This document shows, piece after piece, positions 36,286 to 44,555 of a stretch of DNA of 64,000 nt. Origin of the DNA: Weissella uvarum (GTDB lineage: Bacteria > Bacillota > Bacilli > Lactobacillales > Lactobacillaceae). The stretch spans positions 186,001 through 250,000 of the forward strand of contig NZ_JAFBEO010000001.1 in NCBI RefSeq assembly GCF_016908785.1. The letters are read 5' to 3'. A program made the translations under genes and the position numbers. Each line of letters opens with the position of its first letter. The first letter of the stretch is position 1. The notes below the pieces were generated by a model. That model made no database searches and was not told where the DNA came from. It worked only from the letters and a program-made list of their open reading frames with translations.

Positions 36286-36314
36286 ATTTTAACACTTGGT
36301 CAAGAAAGGTCAAA
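36286..36314 (-). promoter_or_regulatory. clpP promoter overlapped by a CtsR box
   Basis: GGTCAAGAAAGGTCAAA (36298-36314, plus strand) matches the CtsR heptad repeat RGTCAAANANRGTCAAA with one mismatch. The minus-strand promoter is TTGACC (36313-36308), 16-bp spacer, TAAAAT (36291-36286), so the box covers the -35 and spacer. Confidence 0.9.
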
Positions 36315-36320
36315 TGTTTT

Positions 36321-37283
36321 TTATTCTTGCTGAAGTTCCTTAGGTAAGCGACCTGTTTCGCGTAATTCGTCCGCCATCTTCGTCAATTTGCGTAAACGAT
36401 GATTGACGCCAGATTTAGAGATTGGACCAGAAGGAACATAATCGCCCAATGCTGACATCGGCTCTTCCCGATGATCTAAACGCACTTGCGCAATTTCACG
36501 TAACTTTTCTGGCAATCGATTTAAACCAACTTCTGCATCAAGAAATTCAATGTCATCAATTTGTTTTTGACTAGCATTAACGGTCTTATCTAGATTAGCA
36601 TTTTCTGCATTCACTAAACGATTAACCGAATTACGCATGTCGCGCATGATACGAATGTCTTCCATCTTAAGCATGGCGTTCGTGGCACCAATCACATTCA
36701 ACATGTCTGCAATTTTTTCCGCTTCCTTCAGATAAACAATATAACCAGACCGTCGATCAACTACTTTGGCATTCAAATCAAAGCGGTTCATCAAATCCCC
36801 TAGCTGTTGTGCTTGCTCCTCATAGAGGGAATAAATTTCTAAATGATAACGACTCGTTTCCGGGTTATTAACCGACCCGGCTGCCAGAAAGGCACCACGC
36901 AAATATGAACGTGCCATCCCTTCTGAGGCAAGCCATTCATCTGGCGGAGTTGGCCGCATTTCATAATCATCTAAAATATAGAGGTCTTGCAGTAAACCTT
37001 CGACACCCTGCACAATCCGAACAACATATAAGTTATTCTTTTTTAATTTCATTTGACGCCGAACCGAAATTTCGGCTGGCAAATCATAAAATTTCTGCAA
37101 TAAGCTGATAATCCGACGCGCAATCGCCGCATTTTCAGTCTGCACATTTAATGTAAAGTGCATGTTACTCAAACCAAGCGAGCCATTCATCCTAAGTAAA
37201 GCCGCAAGCTCAGCTCGTGCATTTTCAGGATTATTGATTTCGAGCATGGTGAGTTCTTTTTTTACATCACTGGCAAAGGACAC
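36321..37283 (-). CDS. whiA: WhiA, LAGLIDADG-derived HTH regulator
   Basis: A 320-residue DNA-binding protein conserved in Gram-positives, involved in cell division and chromosome segregation. The N-terminal domain resembles a degenerate LAGLIDADG homing endonuclease ([25 protein letters not shown]), and a C-terminal HTH includes [40 protein letters not shown]. The start is GTG at 37283, 8 nt after AAGGAGG. It is the third gene of rapZ-yvcK-whiA, 13 bp after yvcK, and clpP follows with its own promoter. Confidence 0.96.
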   Translation of the reverse strand: MSFASDVKKELTMLEINNPENARAELAALLRMNGSLGLSNMHFTLNVQTENAAIARRIISLLQKFYDLPAEISVRRQMKLKKNNLYVVRIVQGVEGLLQDLYILDDYEMRPTPPDEWLASEGMARSYLRGAFLAAGSVNNPETSRYHLEIYSLYEEQAQQLGDLMNRFDLNAKVVDRRSGYIVYLKEAEKIADMLNVIGATNAMLKMEDIRIMRDMRNSVNRLVNAENANLDKTVNASQKQIDDIEFLDAEVGLNRLPEKLREIAQVRLDHREEPMSALGDYVPSGPISKSGVNHRLRKLTKMADELRETGRLPKELQQE

Positions 37284-37296
37284 ACCTCACCCCTCC

Positions 37297-38316
37297 TTAC
37301 TGTATGCTATTATCTCGCTTTGTCTTATCCTCAGCGATTTGCATAATTAAACTGGCAACCATATCACCATCATGAAAAGCCCCATCATCACGAAGTTGTA
37401 ATAAATTACCTGTGATGGGTACCGCACCTTCTTTACGAACATCTTCTGGATCAGATTGTACTTGATGCGACACTTCATTCCAACGTTGCCAATCAATATA
37501 ATCTTCCGGTACTGGTGCGGAATTCATGATCACCGCATCCACAATATTTTCACCCATATGTTGATTAATTGCGTGCACGTGATCAGATTCTGTGTAATTA
37601 TCAGTCTCGCCCTTTTGGGTCATAATATTGGCTACATACGTGATTTTAGCTGGCGTCAATTTCAATGCTTCCTTCACGTTAGGCACCACCAAATTGGGCA
37701 AAACACTGGTATACAAACTTCCAGGCCCCAGCACAATTTCATCGGCATTCAAAATCGCATTAATCACCTCACTTGGTGCTTGCGCTTCTTTCATCCGAGA
37801 ATTTTCTTGTGGGGTCACCCAAATATGATCAATCACTTTATGCGCTGCAGTAATCTCTGCTTCTCCAGATAATTCAGTCCCATCTTTAAACTGGGCATGT
37901 AAAACTAATGGCTCATTAGCCACTGGATAAATATGGCCTTCCACGTTCATTAACCGTGAAAGAATCTGAACGCCACGAAAAATATCATTTTCCTTTTCCG
38001 CCATTGCCGCAATAATCAAATTCCCCAGCGCATGTCCGGCAAGCATTTCATCTTCTTTTTTAAAGCGATATTGAAAAATATCAATTAATTCATCAGAAAC
38101 ATCTGACATCACGGCCATCACATTACGTACATCACCAGGTGGGATGATATTCAAATAATCCCGTAAGGTCCCAGATGAACCACCATCATCCGCCACAGTG
38201 ATTACAGCCGTCAAATCAACATCATACTGTTTAAGCCCTTTTAAAATAATTGGCTGACCTGATCCACCGCCAATCACTACGATTCGTGGCGTATTCACGA
38301 TTTCATTTTGCTTCAT
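37297..38316 (-). CDS. yvcK: YvcK/CofD-like gluconeogenesis and wall-shape factor
   Basis: A 339-residue cytosolic protein with a CofD-like Rossmann fold. It binds UDP-GlcNAc in Bacillus and is needed for growth on gluconeogenic carbon and for cell shape. Typical motifs: VVIGGGSGQPIILKGLKQY, VITVADDGGSSGTLR, PPGDVRNVM, GHALGNLIIAA and EIVLGPGSLYTSVLPNL. Overlaps rapZ by four bases (ATGA), so it is translationally coupled. Confidence 0.95.
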   Translation of the reverse strand: MKQNEIVNTPRIVVIGGGSGQPIILKGLKQYDVDLTAVITVADDGGSSGTLRDYLNIIPPGDVRNVMAVMSDVSDELIDIFQYRFKKEDEMLAGHALGNLIIAAMAEKENDIFRGVQILSRLMNVEGHIYPVANEPLVLHAQFKDGTELSGEAEITAAHKVIDHIWVTPQENSRMKEAQAPSEVINAILNADEIVLGPGSLYTSVLPNLVVPNVKEALKLTPAKITYVANIMTQKGETDNYTESDHVHAINQHMGENIVDAVIMNSAPVPEDYIDWQRWNEVSHQVQSDPEDVRKEGAVPITGNLLQLRDDGAFHDGDMVASLIMQIAEDKTKRDNSIQ

Positions 38317-39203
38317 TGTGCATACCCTGCCTTTCGTCGGGTCCGATCACGATGATTTTCATTAACAACCCAATCTTTTCCAAGATCTTGCGCTAAGCGA
38401 TGGGCAAATGCAACCGAACGATGTTGTCCGCCTGTACAGCCATACGCAATCGTTAACGTCGCCTTGCCTTCCGCCTTATATTTAGGCAACAACCAACGAT
38501 AACGCTCTAAATCCATCTGATACATTTTCTCAGCATCGGCATTATCCCAGACGTAATCCCAAACCGGTTGATCAAGACCTGTTTGTTCACGCAATTCAGG
38601 TTGATAATATGGATTCTTCAAAAAGCGGACATCTTCAACAATGTCAGCATCAGTAGGTAGACCATACTTAAAGCCGAAACTCATCACTTGCACACTAAAC
38701 GAAGATTGACGATCATGTTCAGAACCAAAATGATTAATAATATATTGGCGCAATTCTTTGGCATCCATTTGACTCGTATCAACATAATCCGTTGCCATAT
38801 TTTTCAAATCGGCCATCAGAATTCGCTCTTGCTCTAATCCATACAAAGTCCCTTGTTGTTCTGCTAACGGATGTTGCCGACGGGTTTCTTTGTAGCGAGC
38901 GACTAATTCTTTATCATCCGCATCCAAAAATAGAATTCGTAAATTATAATCATCATGATTATTTTGGGCCATCCCAAATAATTCTTCATCCAAATCTTCA
39001 AAGAACTGGCGTGACCGCGTATCAATCATAATGGCCGCACGTTCAATATTTGGTTCGCTGGAAATCATTTGCCAAACTTGTGGTAAGAGATTAGCGGGTA
39101 AGTTTTGGGCAGTAAAATAGCCTAAATCTTCAAAGGCTTTCATTGAAACTGTTTTACCAGCCCCACTCATCCCGGTGACAATCACTAATTCTTTTTTCAC
39201 CAT
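38313..39203 (-). CDS. rapZ: RapZ/YvcJ nucleotide-binding protein
   Basis: A 296-residue P-loop protein (Walker A GMSGAGKTVS, residues about 9-18) with the RapZ C-terminal RNA/UDP-GlcNAc-binding domain (SFGFKYGLPTDADIVEDVRFLKNPYY ... TIAYGCTGGQHRSVAFAHRLA). In Gram-negatives RapZ controls glmS through small RNAs; in Bacillus YvcJ is a GTPase/ATPase linked to competence. First gene of rapZ-yvcK-whiA. GGAG precedes the start by 6 nt. Confidence 0.95.
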   Translation of the reverse strand: MVKKELVIVTGMSGAGKTVSMKAFEDLGYFTAQNLPANLLPQVWQMISSEPNIERAAIMIDTRSRQFFEDLDEELFGMAQNNHDDYNLRILFLDADDKELVARYKETRRQHPLAEQQGTLYGLEQERILMADLKNMATDYVDTSQMDAKELRQYIINHFGSEHDRQSSFSVQVMSFGFKYGLPTDADIVEDVRFLKNPYYQPELREQTGLDQPVWDYVWDNADAEKMYQMDLERYRWLLPKYKAEGKATLTIAYGCTGGQHRSVAFAHRLAQDLGKDWVVNENHRDRTRRKAGYAQ

Positions 39204-39274
39204 TACAAACTCCTTTCAACTGCTGCTTGTATTATACCATTGTTACAACAAAACAAAGGCTTCTTCAGGCTTTT

Positions 39275-39309
39275 TATAAAAAAAGCAACCCACCGAAGTA
39301 GATTGCTTT
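39275..39309 (-). terminator. Terminator of the 39-residue gene
   Basis: Minus-strand RNA forms a 12-bp stem (AAAGCAATCTAC with GTGGGTTGCTTT, two G-U pairs) capped by a UUCG tetraloop, then a U run (plus-strand A run from 39278). Confidence 0.88.
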
Positions 39310-39314
39310 AAAGC

Positions 39315-39434
39315 TTATTTTTTACCGTTCTGTCGGGCCGCATCATGCAAAGCCTTTAAAGCCAGCTTACGGGTCTTGATGTTTGGGCTCTTCATTTTGC
39401 GTCGCGCTGACGCTAAATCCATTCGTTCAGTCAT
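39315..39434 (-). CDS. 39-residue basic protein, resembles 'putative metal homeostasis protein' family
   Basis: The sequence starts MTERMDLASARRKMKSPNIK and continues with a basic helix ending QNGKK. The pattern D-L-A-x-A-x-R-K-M-x-S-P-N-x-x-T-R-K-x-A-L-K is that of short lactobacillus proteins labelled putative metal homeostasis protein. The function is untested. A strong AGGAGG site lies 7 nt upstream. The gene is tight against the element's left end: its -10 lies in the 15-bp direct repeat. Too short for automatic calling, but the ribosome site, terminator and promoter support it. Confidence 0.7.
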   Translation of the reverse strand: MTERMDLASARRKMKSPNIKTRKLALKALHDAARQNGKK

Positions 39435-39458
39435 GTCGTGGCCTCCTTTTAATTTACT

Positions 39459-39473
39459 AAAAGTAAGTATAAC
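39459..39473. repeat. Left attachment-site candidate of the integrated element
   Basis: AAAAGTAAGTATAAC, 15 bp, repeated exactly at 50870-50884. The two copies enclose integrase through RusA. The minus-strand -10 TATACT of the 39-residue gene lies within it. Confidence 0.75.
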
Positions 39474-39493
39474 ACTAACCCTATAAAACGCAA
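39466..39493 (-). promoter_or_regulatory. Rebuilt promoter of the 39-residue gene across the element's left end
   Basis: Minus-strand TTGCGT (39493-39488, element DNA), 16-bp spacer, TATACT (39471-39466, in the att repeat). The element thus supplies a new -35 for the host gene. The native -35 is left at the right end (50900-50905). Confidence 0.65.
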
Positions 39494-39528
39494 TAGTACC
39501 AGCTACTCAACTTTTTTAAAGTGAGACG

Positions 39529-39548
39529 CAACACAAAACGCAACACAA
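39529..39548. repeat. 20-bp repeat, left copy (candidate integrase arm site)
   Basis: CAACACAAAACGCAACACAA occurs here and exactly at 50744-50763, inside each end of the element. It contains two direct copies of CAACACAA, as arm-type integrase sites often do. Its position inside the 15-bp repeat argues against it being the crossover site. Confidence 0.6.
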
Positions 39549-39562
39549 TATCGCGTATAGTA

Positions 39563-40732
39563 TTAAGCATTGTCTCCCATAATTTCACTAAACTTGTCCG
39601 CCACTTCTCTCCTAGCTTTCGGTGTTACATCAGCATATATATTTGCCGTAATAGTGATGTCTTTGTGCCCTAATCTCTCCGAAACCTTTTTTATGTCCAC
39701 CCCACTAGAAAGCAATAAACTAGCGTGGGTATGTCTAAAACCGTGGATATTTAATTTAGGGAGTTGAGTCTTGTGGTTTTCGTTGTACCAATCATAAAAC
39801 TTATATATCGTGCTTTGAACACAAGTACGGCTGACATTGAATACAAAATCATCATCAGACATTGGACTACCAATAGCAAATGAACTAAGCCTTTTTTCGT
39901 GTTGCCACACCTTTAATTTATTGTGTACAACCTTATCAAACTCAATAGAACGTTGAGTGTCTCCATTTTTTAAACCGGGCTCATATTTCTTAGACCCCGT
40001 TGCAAATGTCATGCGTCCATTCAGAATAAGGACATCATTAGCAAAATCAATATTTTCCCACTTTAACCCTAATAGCTCTCCTACACGCATCCCCGTTCTT
40101 AATAACAACGTATAGATAGCATGGAACATAGGCTCGTTCTTAAAGTACTCCTCTATCCCTTTTTCAAATAATTTTACTTGGCGCTCGTCATAAAACTTTG
40201 TTTCACGTTTCTTAGCTTTCTTGGCTTGCACCATTTGGATGTGCTCTAATGGATTATCATCACAGGCTATCTCTTCATGATCATAAGCCCATTTAAGTAC
40301 CATATTAGCGTAACTAATCATCGTTTTAGATTCGACATACTTGGGGATGAACTGATTAACACGTCGTTGTGTGTCAATCCTAGTCATTCGTTCTAAGTAC
40401 AGGCCACCGAATAATTCCGGCTTTAATAGATAGTGTTCAAAGTAGTATTTGGTTTTAGCAACTGTCGCATCCGACCGACCTTGCCTACTGTAAATATCAA
40501 ACCATTCATAAAAAGCCTCATCAAAGGTATAGTGTTTCTGTTCCTTGGGCTTATCCCATTCAGGTATCAACTCACCAGTTTCAACATCAGTAAGTATCTG
40601 TGCCTCTTTCAAACGTGCTTCTCGCATTGTTTCGCACGTTGCATACTTGGTTTTACGCTTTCCTGTAATATGATCATATCCAACATAAACCCGTACTTGA
40701 TACTTGCCATTATTCTTTTTAGTAATTGCCAT
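39563..40732 (-). CDS. int: Tyrosine site-specific integrase
   Basis: A 389-residue integrase of the Tn916/phage type. It has an N-terminal AP2-like arm-binding domain (NNGKYQVRVYVGYDHITGKRKTK), a SAM-like core-binding domain (about 65-165), and the catalytic domain with Arg in LLRTGMRVGELLGLKW (about 215), H-x-x-R in HGFRHTHASLLLSSG (about 331-334) and the nucleophile Tyr in ANIYADVTP (about 365). All appear intact. It is transcribed toward the left end of the element. Ribosome site AAAGGA precedes the start. Confidence 0.95.
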   Translation of the reverse strand: MAITKKNNGKYQVRVYVGYDHITGKRKTKYATCETMREARLKEAQILTDVETGELIPEWDKPKEQKHYTFDEAFYEWFDIYSRQGRSDATVAKTKYYFEHYLLKPELFGGLYLERMTRIDTQRRVNQFIPKYVESKTMISYANMVLKWAYDHEEIACDDNPLEHIQMVQAKKAKKRETKFYDERQVKLFEKGIEEYFKNEPMFHAIYTLLLRTGMRVGELLGLKWENIDFANDVLILNGRMTFATGSKKYEPGLKNGDTQRSIEFDKVVHNKLKVWQHEKRLSSFAIGSPMSDDDFVFNVSRTCVQSTIYKFYDWYNENHKTQLPKLNIHGFRHTHASLLLSSGVDIKKVSERLGHKDITITANIYADVTPKARREVADKFSEIMGDNA

Positions 40733-40752
40733 ATCTCTATGTTCCTTTCACA

Positions 40753-40766
40753 GCCTACCAAGCTAT
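40753..40766. repeat. 14-bp repeat upstream of int (copy 1)
   Basis: GCCTACCAAGCTAT occurs here, about 20 bp before the int start codon, and again at 42843-42856 in the repressor intergenic region. It may be a shared regulator or excisionase site. The remaining gap to 41077 (about 310 bp) holds no gene; a tandem AAAACTTGTT pair lies at 40889-40908. Confidence 0.5.
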
Positions 40767-41077
40767 GTATTCCAAGAAATGGATAGAATGAAATATGGTA
40801 AGAATAGGCATAGGTTTTAATAGGTTTTACGAAAAGACAATAACCGCTATTACCCAACTAAAATCCCCCTTGCATCACAATTAAGCTAAAAACTTGTTAA
40901 AACTTGTTGTTAAACCACTCCTACATTTTCCAACATTTTTATACCGAAACCCATACGGATTTCAGATAACTAACAACTGTATCACTTCTGCTATTGGTGG
41001 GGTGTCCATTAGAGGTACTATACACAAGACTATTAGGCCTACATAGCAGCTAAACCACCCAACATATCATCACGTCA

Positions 41078-41584
41078 TCACTCGGCCATATCATTTGCTT
41101 TTTTAAGATTAGATTGCGTTTTAGATTCAATATCAGGGCTATATTTTGTATCCCCTTGTGGGTTTATTACGCCTGCATCATGGTAAGCCTTCGTTTCCTT
41201 ATCAAGTTCACTAACTGATTCTTTGATTGGTCCAAATTCTACCGTAATCTCTGTAGATGTCTTAGTAGCCTTATCCTTGGGCTTGTTTACAGGGGCACTC
41301 GGGGCAACTTGTTCCTGTGGTGCTGGTGCCGACTGCTGTATTTCGTACTGCCTTAAGCTTTCTTGCTTTTCAGACTCTGCTTTCTTCGACGCCAAGCTTT
41401 CTGCCTCTCGCTTTTTTAAGCTTGCTTCTTTTTTGCTTATACTCGCCTCTTTTTGTTTACTCTTCAAACTGGATTCTTCACGCATTTTTTCTTGCCGTGC
41501 GTGATAACTGCCCGCAAACACACCACTGGCCACTAAAGCAACAGCAACTGCACAACCAATGCCAAGTTTAAACATTTTATTCAT
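41078..41584 (-). CDS. Membrane-anchored extracellular coiled-coil protein (superinfection-exclusion candidate)
   Basis: A 168-residue protein not recognised by family. It has an N-terminal membrane anchor or signal (LGIGCAVAVALVASGVFAG; no lipobox), a charged Lys/Glu/Ser coiled coil (about 30-80: REESSLKSKQKEASISKKEA and on), a Pro/Ala-rich spacer (APAPQEQVAPSAPVNKP), and a polar C-terminal part. Its start overlaps the end of the ImmA-type gene by 8 nt, so it is translated with the repressor operon and should be made in the lysogenic state. This place, between int and the repressor, is where lactic phages carry superinfection-exclusion genes. That role is inference. Confidence 0.6.
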   Translation of the reverse strand: MNKMFKLGIGCAVAVALVASGVFAGSYHARQEKMREESSLKSKQKEASISKKEASLKKREAESLASKKAESEKQESLRQYEIQQSAPAPQEQVAPSAPVNKPKDKATKTSTEITVEFGPIKESVSELDKETKAYHDAGVINPQGDTKYSPDIESKTQSNLKKANDMAE

Positions 41585-42368
41585 AAGCTACTCCTAAATC
41601 ACCATTGACTTTATAAAGATAGGCGTTTCTTTCACTTTCTGCCACATATTTACTAATAGCACATCTTATATAATCATAAGATACTTCCGGAAAAGTCATG
41701 TATTTTTCTCTCCAACCAACCTCAATTTCTGACAAGATACCAAACCCGTTATTTTGCATTTCACTAACAAGTCTATCTGCCCGAACAAAGTCTACAGAAT
41801 TTTCAAAAATTAAAAAATCCAGCAGTCTTTTTGTTAATCTTTTTGAACTTATCTCAAATTCACTTATTACCTCATTCCACGGATAATTAAATGTTATAAG
41901 TTGATCAATCGTATAACTTGGTAATAATAAAAATCCAGCGCCATAATTTGCCTCAGTCTCGCACAAACGATCATCAAACGGGTAATAATTTAAATTAATA
42001 AGTTCTGAAAACGTCTGTGTCTTCTCATTATTCATCACAGCGTGCCGATAAAAATGAACCAACTCATGAAAAAAGGCCTGGTGCTGTTCCTCAAGTTCAT
42101 AATTACTATTTATAAAAATCTTTACATCTTTTTTGACAACTAACATCCCAGAAAGATGATCACCAAGATAACCACCTCTTATTGGAAATTTCTGAAACTT
42201 AAAATTTGTTATATTTTGTTTTGCATAGTAAAGATAATCGTCATAGCATAATTCACCAATCCGTTTCTGAACATAGTTAGACACTAATATTTGAATTTTT
42301 CTAACAAATTTATTCATGTACCAATAAACGTCACTATTTTGAAAGTCAATATCATTGATTTGTTTCAT
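41577..42368 (-). CDS. ImmA/IrrE-type zinc metallopeptidase
   Basis: A 263-residue protein with the HExxH motif in FFHELVHFYRH (about 99-109) and a third-ligand candidate Glu in CETEANYGAGFLLLP (about 140), the ImmA/IrrE arrangement. Such proteases cleave the partner CI-type repressor to switch the element to replication. It overlaps the repressor gene by four bases (ATGA). The C-terminal 100 residues are not assigned. Confidence 0.85.
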   Translation of the reverse strand: MKQINDIDFQNSDVYWYMNKFVRKIQILVSNYVQKRIGELCYDDYLYYAKQNITNFKFQKFPIRGGYLGDHLSGMLVVKKDVKIFINSNYELEEQHQAFFHELVHFYRHAVMNNEKTQTFSELINLNYYPFDDRLCETEANYGAGFLLLPSYTIDQLITFNYPWNEVISEFEISSKRLTKRLLDFLIFENSVDFVRADRLVSEMQNNGFGILSEIEVGWREKYMTFPEVSYDYIRCAISKYVAESERNAYLYKVNGDLGVAYE

Positions 42369-42700
42369 TTCATATCTCTTGTCAAAATTTCTTTAACTTC
42401 TTCCATTTGATCAATAACTCGTTGTCTTTCCTGTTCTGGGATATCGGATAAGTCTATCTTAAAAAAATCTTGACTTGTTTCACTATTATTATTTATTTCT
42501 CCTTTATCTTCCGTTTCACCAAGCAAATAGTCTACTGATACACCTAATACGTCAGCCACATTTTTTAAATTAGTTCCACGAGGCGTATACCTTTTCCATG
42601 CATAAATTGACTTATCCCCTAATCCAGCTTGCTTTTCTAATTGTCTAAGAGTTAAGCCACGCTCCTTTGCAATCTGTTTTGTTCTTTCAAAAAGAGTCAT
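42365..42700 (-). CDS. CI-like HTH (Xre-family) repressor
   Basis: A 111-residue protein with an N-terminal Xre HTH: ERTKQIAKERGLTLRQLEKQAGLGDKSIYAWKRYTPRGTNLKNVADVLGVSVDYLLGE (about 4-63). A short acidic/hydrophobic tail (DFFKIDLSDIPEQERQRVIDQMEEV) would be the ImmA contact. Start at 42700 follows GGAG; the longer open frame (from 42769) is not needed. It faces three operator-like palindromes in the intergenic region, and is the master repressor by position. Confidence 0.85.
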   Translation of the reverse strand: MTLFERTKQIAKERGLTLRQLEKQAGLGDKSIYAWKRYTPRGTNLKNVADVLGVSVDYLLGETEDKGEINNNSETSQDFFKIDLSDIPEQERQRVIDQMEEVKEILTRDMK

Positions 42701-42731
42701 ATTTAATCTCCAAATATTAAGAAAAAATAAA

Positions 42732-42747
42732 GTCGAAGTAGTTTTAC
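42732..42747. promoter_or_regulatory. Operator-like palindrome O1
   Basis: GTCGAAGTAGTTTTAC, first of three related 16-mers between the divergent repressor and early genes; consensus GTC(A/G)AAGTAGTTT(G/T)AC. It lies just upstream of the repressor start. Confidence 0.75.
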
Positions 42748-42764
42748 TGTTTCTCACTTGAAAA

Positions 42765-42780
42765 GTCAAAGTAGTTTGAC
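42765..42780. promoter_or_regulatory. Operator-like palindrome O2 (perfect)
   Basis: GTCAAAGTAGTTTGAC has perfect 6-bp arms around GTAG; 33 bp from O1. Together they may repress the repressor's own promoter. Confidence 0.8.
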
Positions 42781-42842
42781 TATACTTTTAATTGTTAAGT
42801 AATTAATAGATAAGACGGTCAATACTAACAAATACTATATTC

Positions 42843-42856
42843 GCCTACCAAGCTAT
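42843..42856. repeat. 14-bp repeat, copy 2
   Basis: GCCTACCAAGCTAT, identical to 40753-40766 upstream of int. Confidence 0.5.
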
Positions 42857-42878
42857 AAATACAGTTATATCAACCGTG

Positions 42879-42923
42879 TTGTACGTTCGATTACGCTTCG
42901 AATTATAGTCGAAGTAGTTTTAC
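42879..42923 (+). promoter_or_regulatory. Rightward early promoter with operator O3
   Basis: O3 is GTCGAAGTAGTTTTAC at 42908-42923, identical to O1. It follows TTGTAC and TTATAG spaced about 18 bp, a fair promoter for the right arm, so repressor on O3 would block early transcription. Confidence 0.6.
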
Positions 42924-42961
42924 TTGTCAATTAACGTTAATAAGTAGAAAGGAGCAAATAA

Positions 42962-43222
42962 ATGCCACAACATCGACCAAGAAAACAAACAGAAGAAGAA
43001 AAAGAAAGGTGCTCGACAGTCAGAGCAAATATGGAACGAGCAAATATCACATTTGGAGATTTAGCAGAACATTACCACATTTCTAAATCCAACATCACAT
43101 ACACACTAACAGGGCGTTATTCAAAAGATCGCACAGATACATGGCTTACTCAGTTTGAGTTCTATCTGTCTCAACAGTTAGGCGTTCGCTACATTCAACC
43201 CTACTTCAATGACCTTAACTAG
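42962..43222 (+). CDS. Small HTH protein (Cro-like position)
   Basis: An 86-residue first gene of the right arm. A helix-turn-helix-like segment (ITFGDLAEHYHISKSNITYTLTGRYSKDR, about 29-57) suggests a DNA-binding protein. It sits directly behind O3 and has an AAAGGAG site. Position fits a Cro-like antagonist or regulator of excision; the family is not recognised. Confidence 0.7.
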   Translation: MPQHRPRKQTEEEKERCSTVRANMERANITFGDLAEHYHISKSNITYTLTGRYSKDRTDTWLTQFEFYLSQQLGVRYIQPYFNDLN

Positions 43223-43231
43223 GGGATGCAC

Positions 43232-43264
43232 AAAAAAGCACCACCTCAATAAAGAGATAGTGCT
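43232..43264 (-). terminator. Minus-facing terminator in the right-arm operon
   Basis: In minus-strand RNA, AGCACTATCTC pairs with GAGGTGGTGCT over 11 positions (two G-U) with a UUUAUU loop, then a U6 run (plus A run 43232-43237). The plus-strand version has C-A mismatches instead, so it acts against antisense transcription. Confidence 0.75.
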
Positions 43265-43288
43265 GAACAACAACAAGGAGATTATAAC

Positions 43289-43897
43289 ATGGATAACGAA
43301 CTCGTGTTTTACCACAACATTAAAGATGAGCCGTATACAACTAGTGATGTGATCGCTGAATTCAGTGGCGTTAGTTTACGAAGCATAAATAAGCTAACAA
43401 ATGAACATAAAAAAGAGCTCGAACAATTTGGAAAGATGAGATTTGAAATCGCACCTATGCCTAGCGGGCAAAGTCGAAAAATCTGGCACTACAATCAAAG
43501 ACAAGCCACTTTATTTATTACCTTCATGAAAAATACACGCCAAGTAATTAAATTCAAGATGGCTCTTGTCGACGAGTTCTTTGAAGTTAAAAAGGAACTG
43601 TCAGAAAAACGTGTTTTGCTAGAACGTAATCATCAAACTAATAAAGACTTGAGCGAAGTCATCAAAGAACACTTCCCGGACAAACCGTTTATGTATAGTA
43701 CTTTCCACAAGCTAGCCTATAAAGTCGCTATCGATAAGAGCCCGAAACAAGTAAAGCAATCTCGCAAAGTTTCAAACGCTCAAGAAGCCCTTACAACTGA
43801 CGAATTAAACAAGGTAGAACACTACCGGACAATCATCGCTAATTTCATTGAATTGGGGATGGACTACCAACAAATTAAGCAACAGTTAACACAATAA
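43289..43897 (+). CDS. Rha-family phage regulatory protein
   Basis: A 202-residue protein with the Rha N-terminal pattern: TTSDVIAEFSGVSLRSINKLTNEHKKELEQFG, then FGKMRFEIAPMPSGQSRKIWHYNQRQATLFITFMKNTRQVIKFKMALVDEFFEVKKEL. The C-terminal half includes a second possible DNA-binding segment (LTTDELNKVEHYRTIIANFIELGMDYQQIKQQL). Rha proteins are lytic-switch regulators whose mechanism is poorly known. AAGGAG precedes the start. Confidence 0.8.
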   Translation: MDNELVFYHNIKDEPYTTSDVIAEFSGVSLRSINKLTNEHKKELEQFGKMRFEIAPMPSGQSRKIWHYNQRQATLFITFMKNTRQVIKFKMALVDEFFEVKKELSEKRVLLERNHQTNKDLSEVIKEHFPDKPFMYSTFHKLAYKVAIDKSPKQVKQSRKVSNAQEALTTDELNKVEHYRTIIANFIELGMDYQQIKQQLTQ

Positions 43898-43970
43898 ATA
43901 AGATACTGCGGTATCAAATCAGCTCCCAATCAAATTAAACGACCAAAAATATAAAAATGGAGAATTGAAT

Positions 43971-44549
43971 ATGACCAAAGCATACATTGAAGTAGAAGAT
44001 ACGTACGGAATTATCCGGACAGCGAATGAGTTGCTAAGTGCTATTTATTTCGCTGAAGCCGACCCAGATTTAAGCGTTGCGACAAGTGCCAATGTTACTG
44101 ATGCATTAAGTCAGTTTGAATTACAAGCTGTAGATCTATCCCAGTCACTAGGTGGTACTCTAATGTCCTCTGACGCGTTATCAGAAGAAAATGATGTAAA
44201 ACTATCCGAGCACAATAGCGAACAGCCATTCAGCGAAATGGTAACCAATATTGTATATGCATTGGAACAAGAGGTTAGCAAAGATGAGCTAAATAAGGTA
44301 GTCATTCGTTCTTTGCAACGCCAATTAGATGACGCATTAGAAATTTATCAGGGCATGTACCTAATTTCCGATGATGATGCCGATACCATCCAAATAGTAA
44401 AAGATATTAGTCACACGCTATACCGTGCGCTAGATGACTATGATGCTTTAGGTTACGTACCAAACGAAGATGGCACATCACATAAGCAAACACTCGGTGA
44501 ATTAGCTGAACTATTAAGCAATCAACTATGGCAATTAAATAACATGTAG
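43971..44549 (+). CDS. Element protein of unknown function
   Basis: A 192-residue acidic protein with predicted helices throughout; I recognise no family. The start at 43971 was chosen for GGAG 8 nt upstream; a TTG 6 nt earlier is rejected. It lies between the Rha-type gene and a MerR-like HTH gene in the same direction. Confidence 0.65.
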   Translation: MTKAYIEVEDTYGIIRTANELLSAIYFAEADPDLSVATSANVTDALSQFELQAVDLSQSLGGTLMSSDALSEENDVKLSEHNSEQPFSEMVTNIVYALEQEVSKDELNKVVIRSLQRQLDDALEIYQGMYLISDDDADTIQIVKDISHTLYRALDDYDALGYVPNEDGTSHKQTLGELAELLSNQLWQLNNM

Positions 44550-44555
44550 CCACAC

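Noticed and set aside
41078-41584. Lipoprotein call for the membrane-anchored element protein
   Set aside because: The only early Cys lies at the start of the hydrophobic stretch and no L-x-x-C lipobox precedes a cleavage site.
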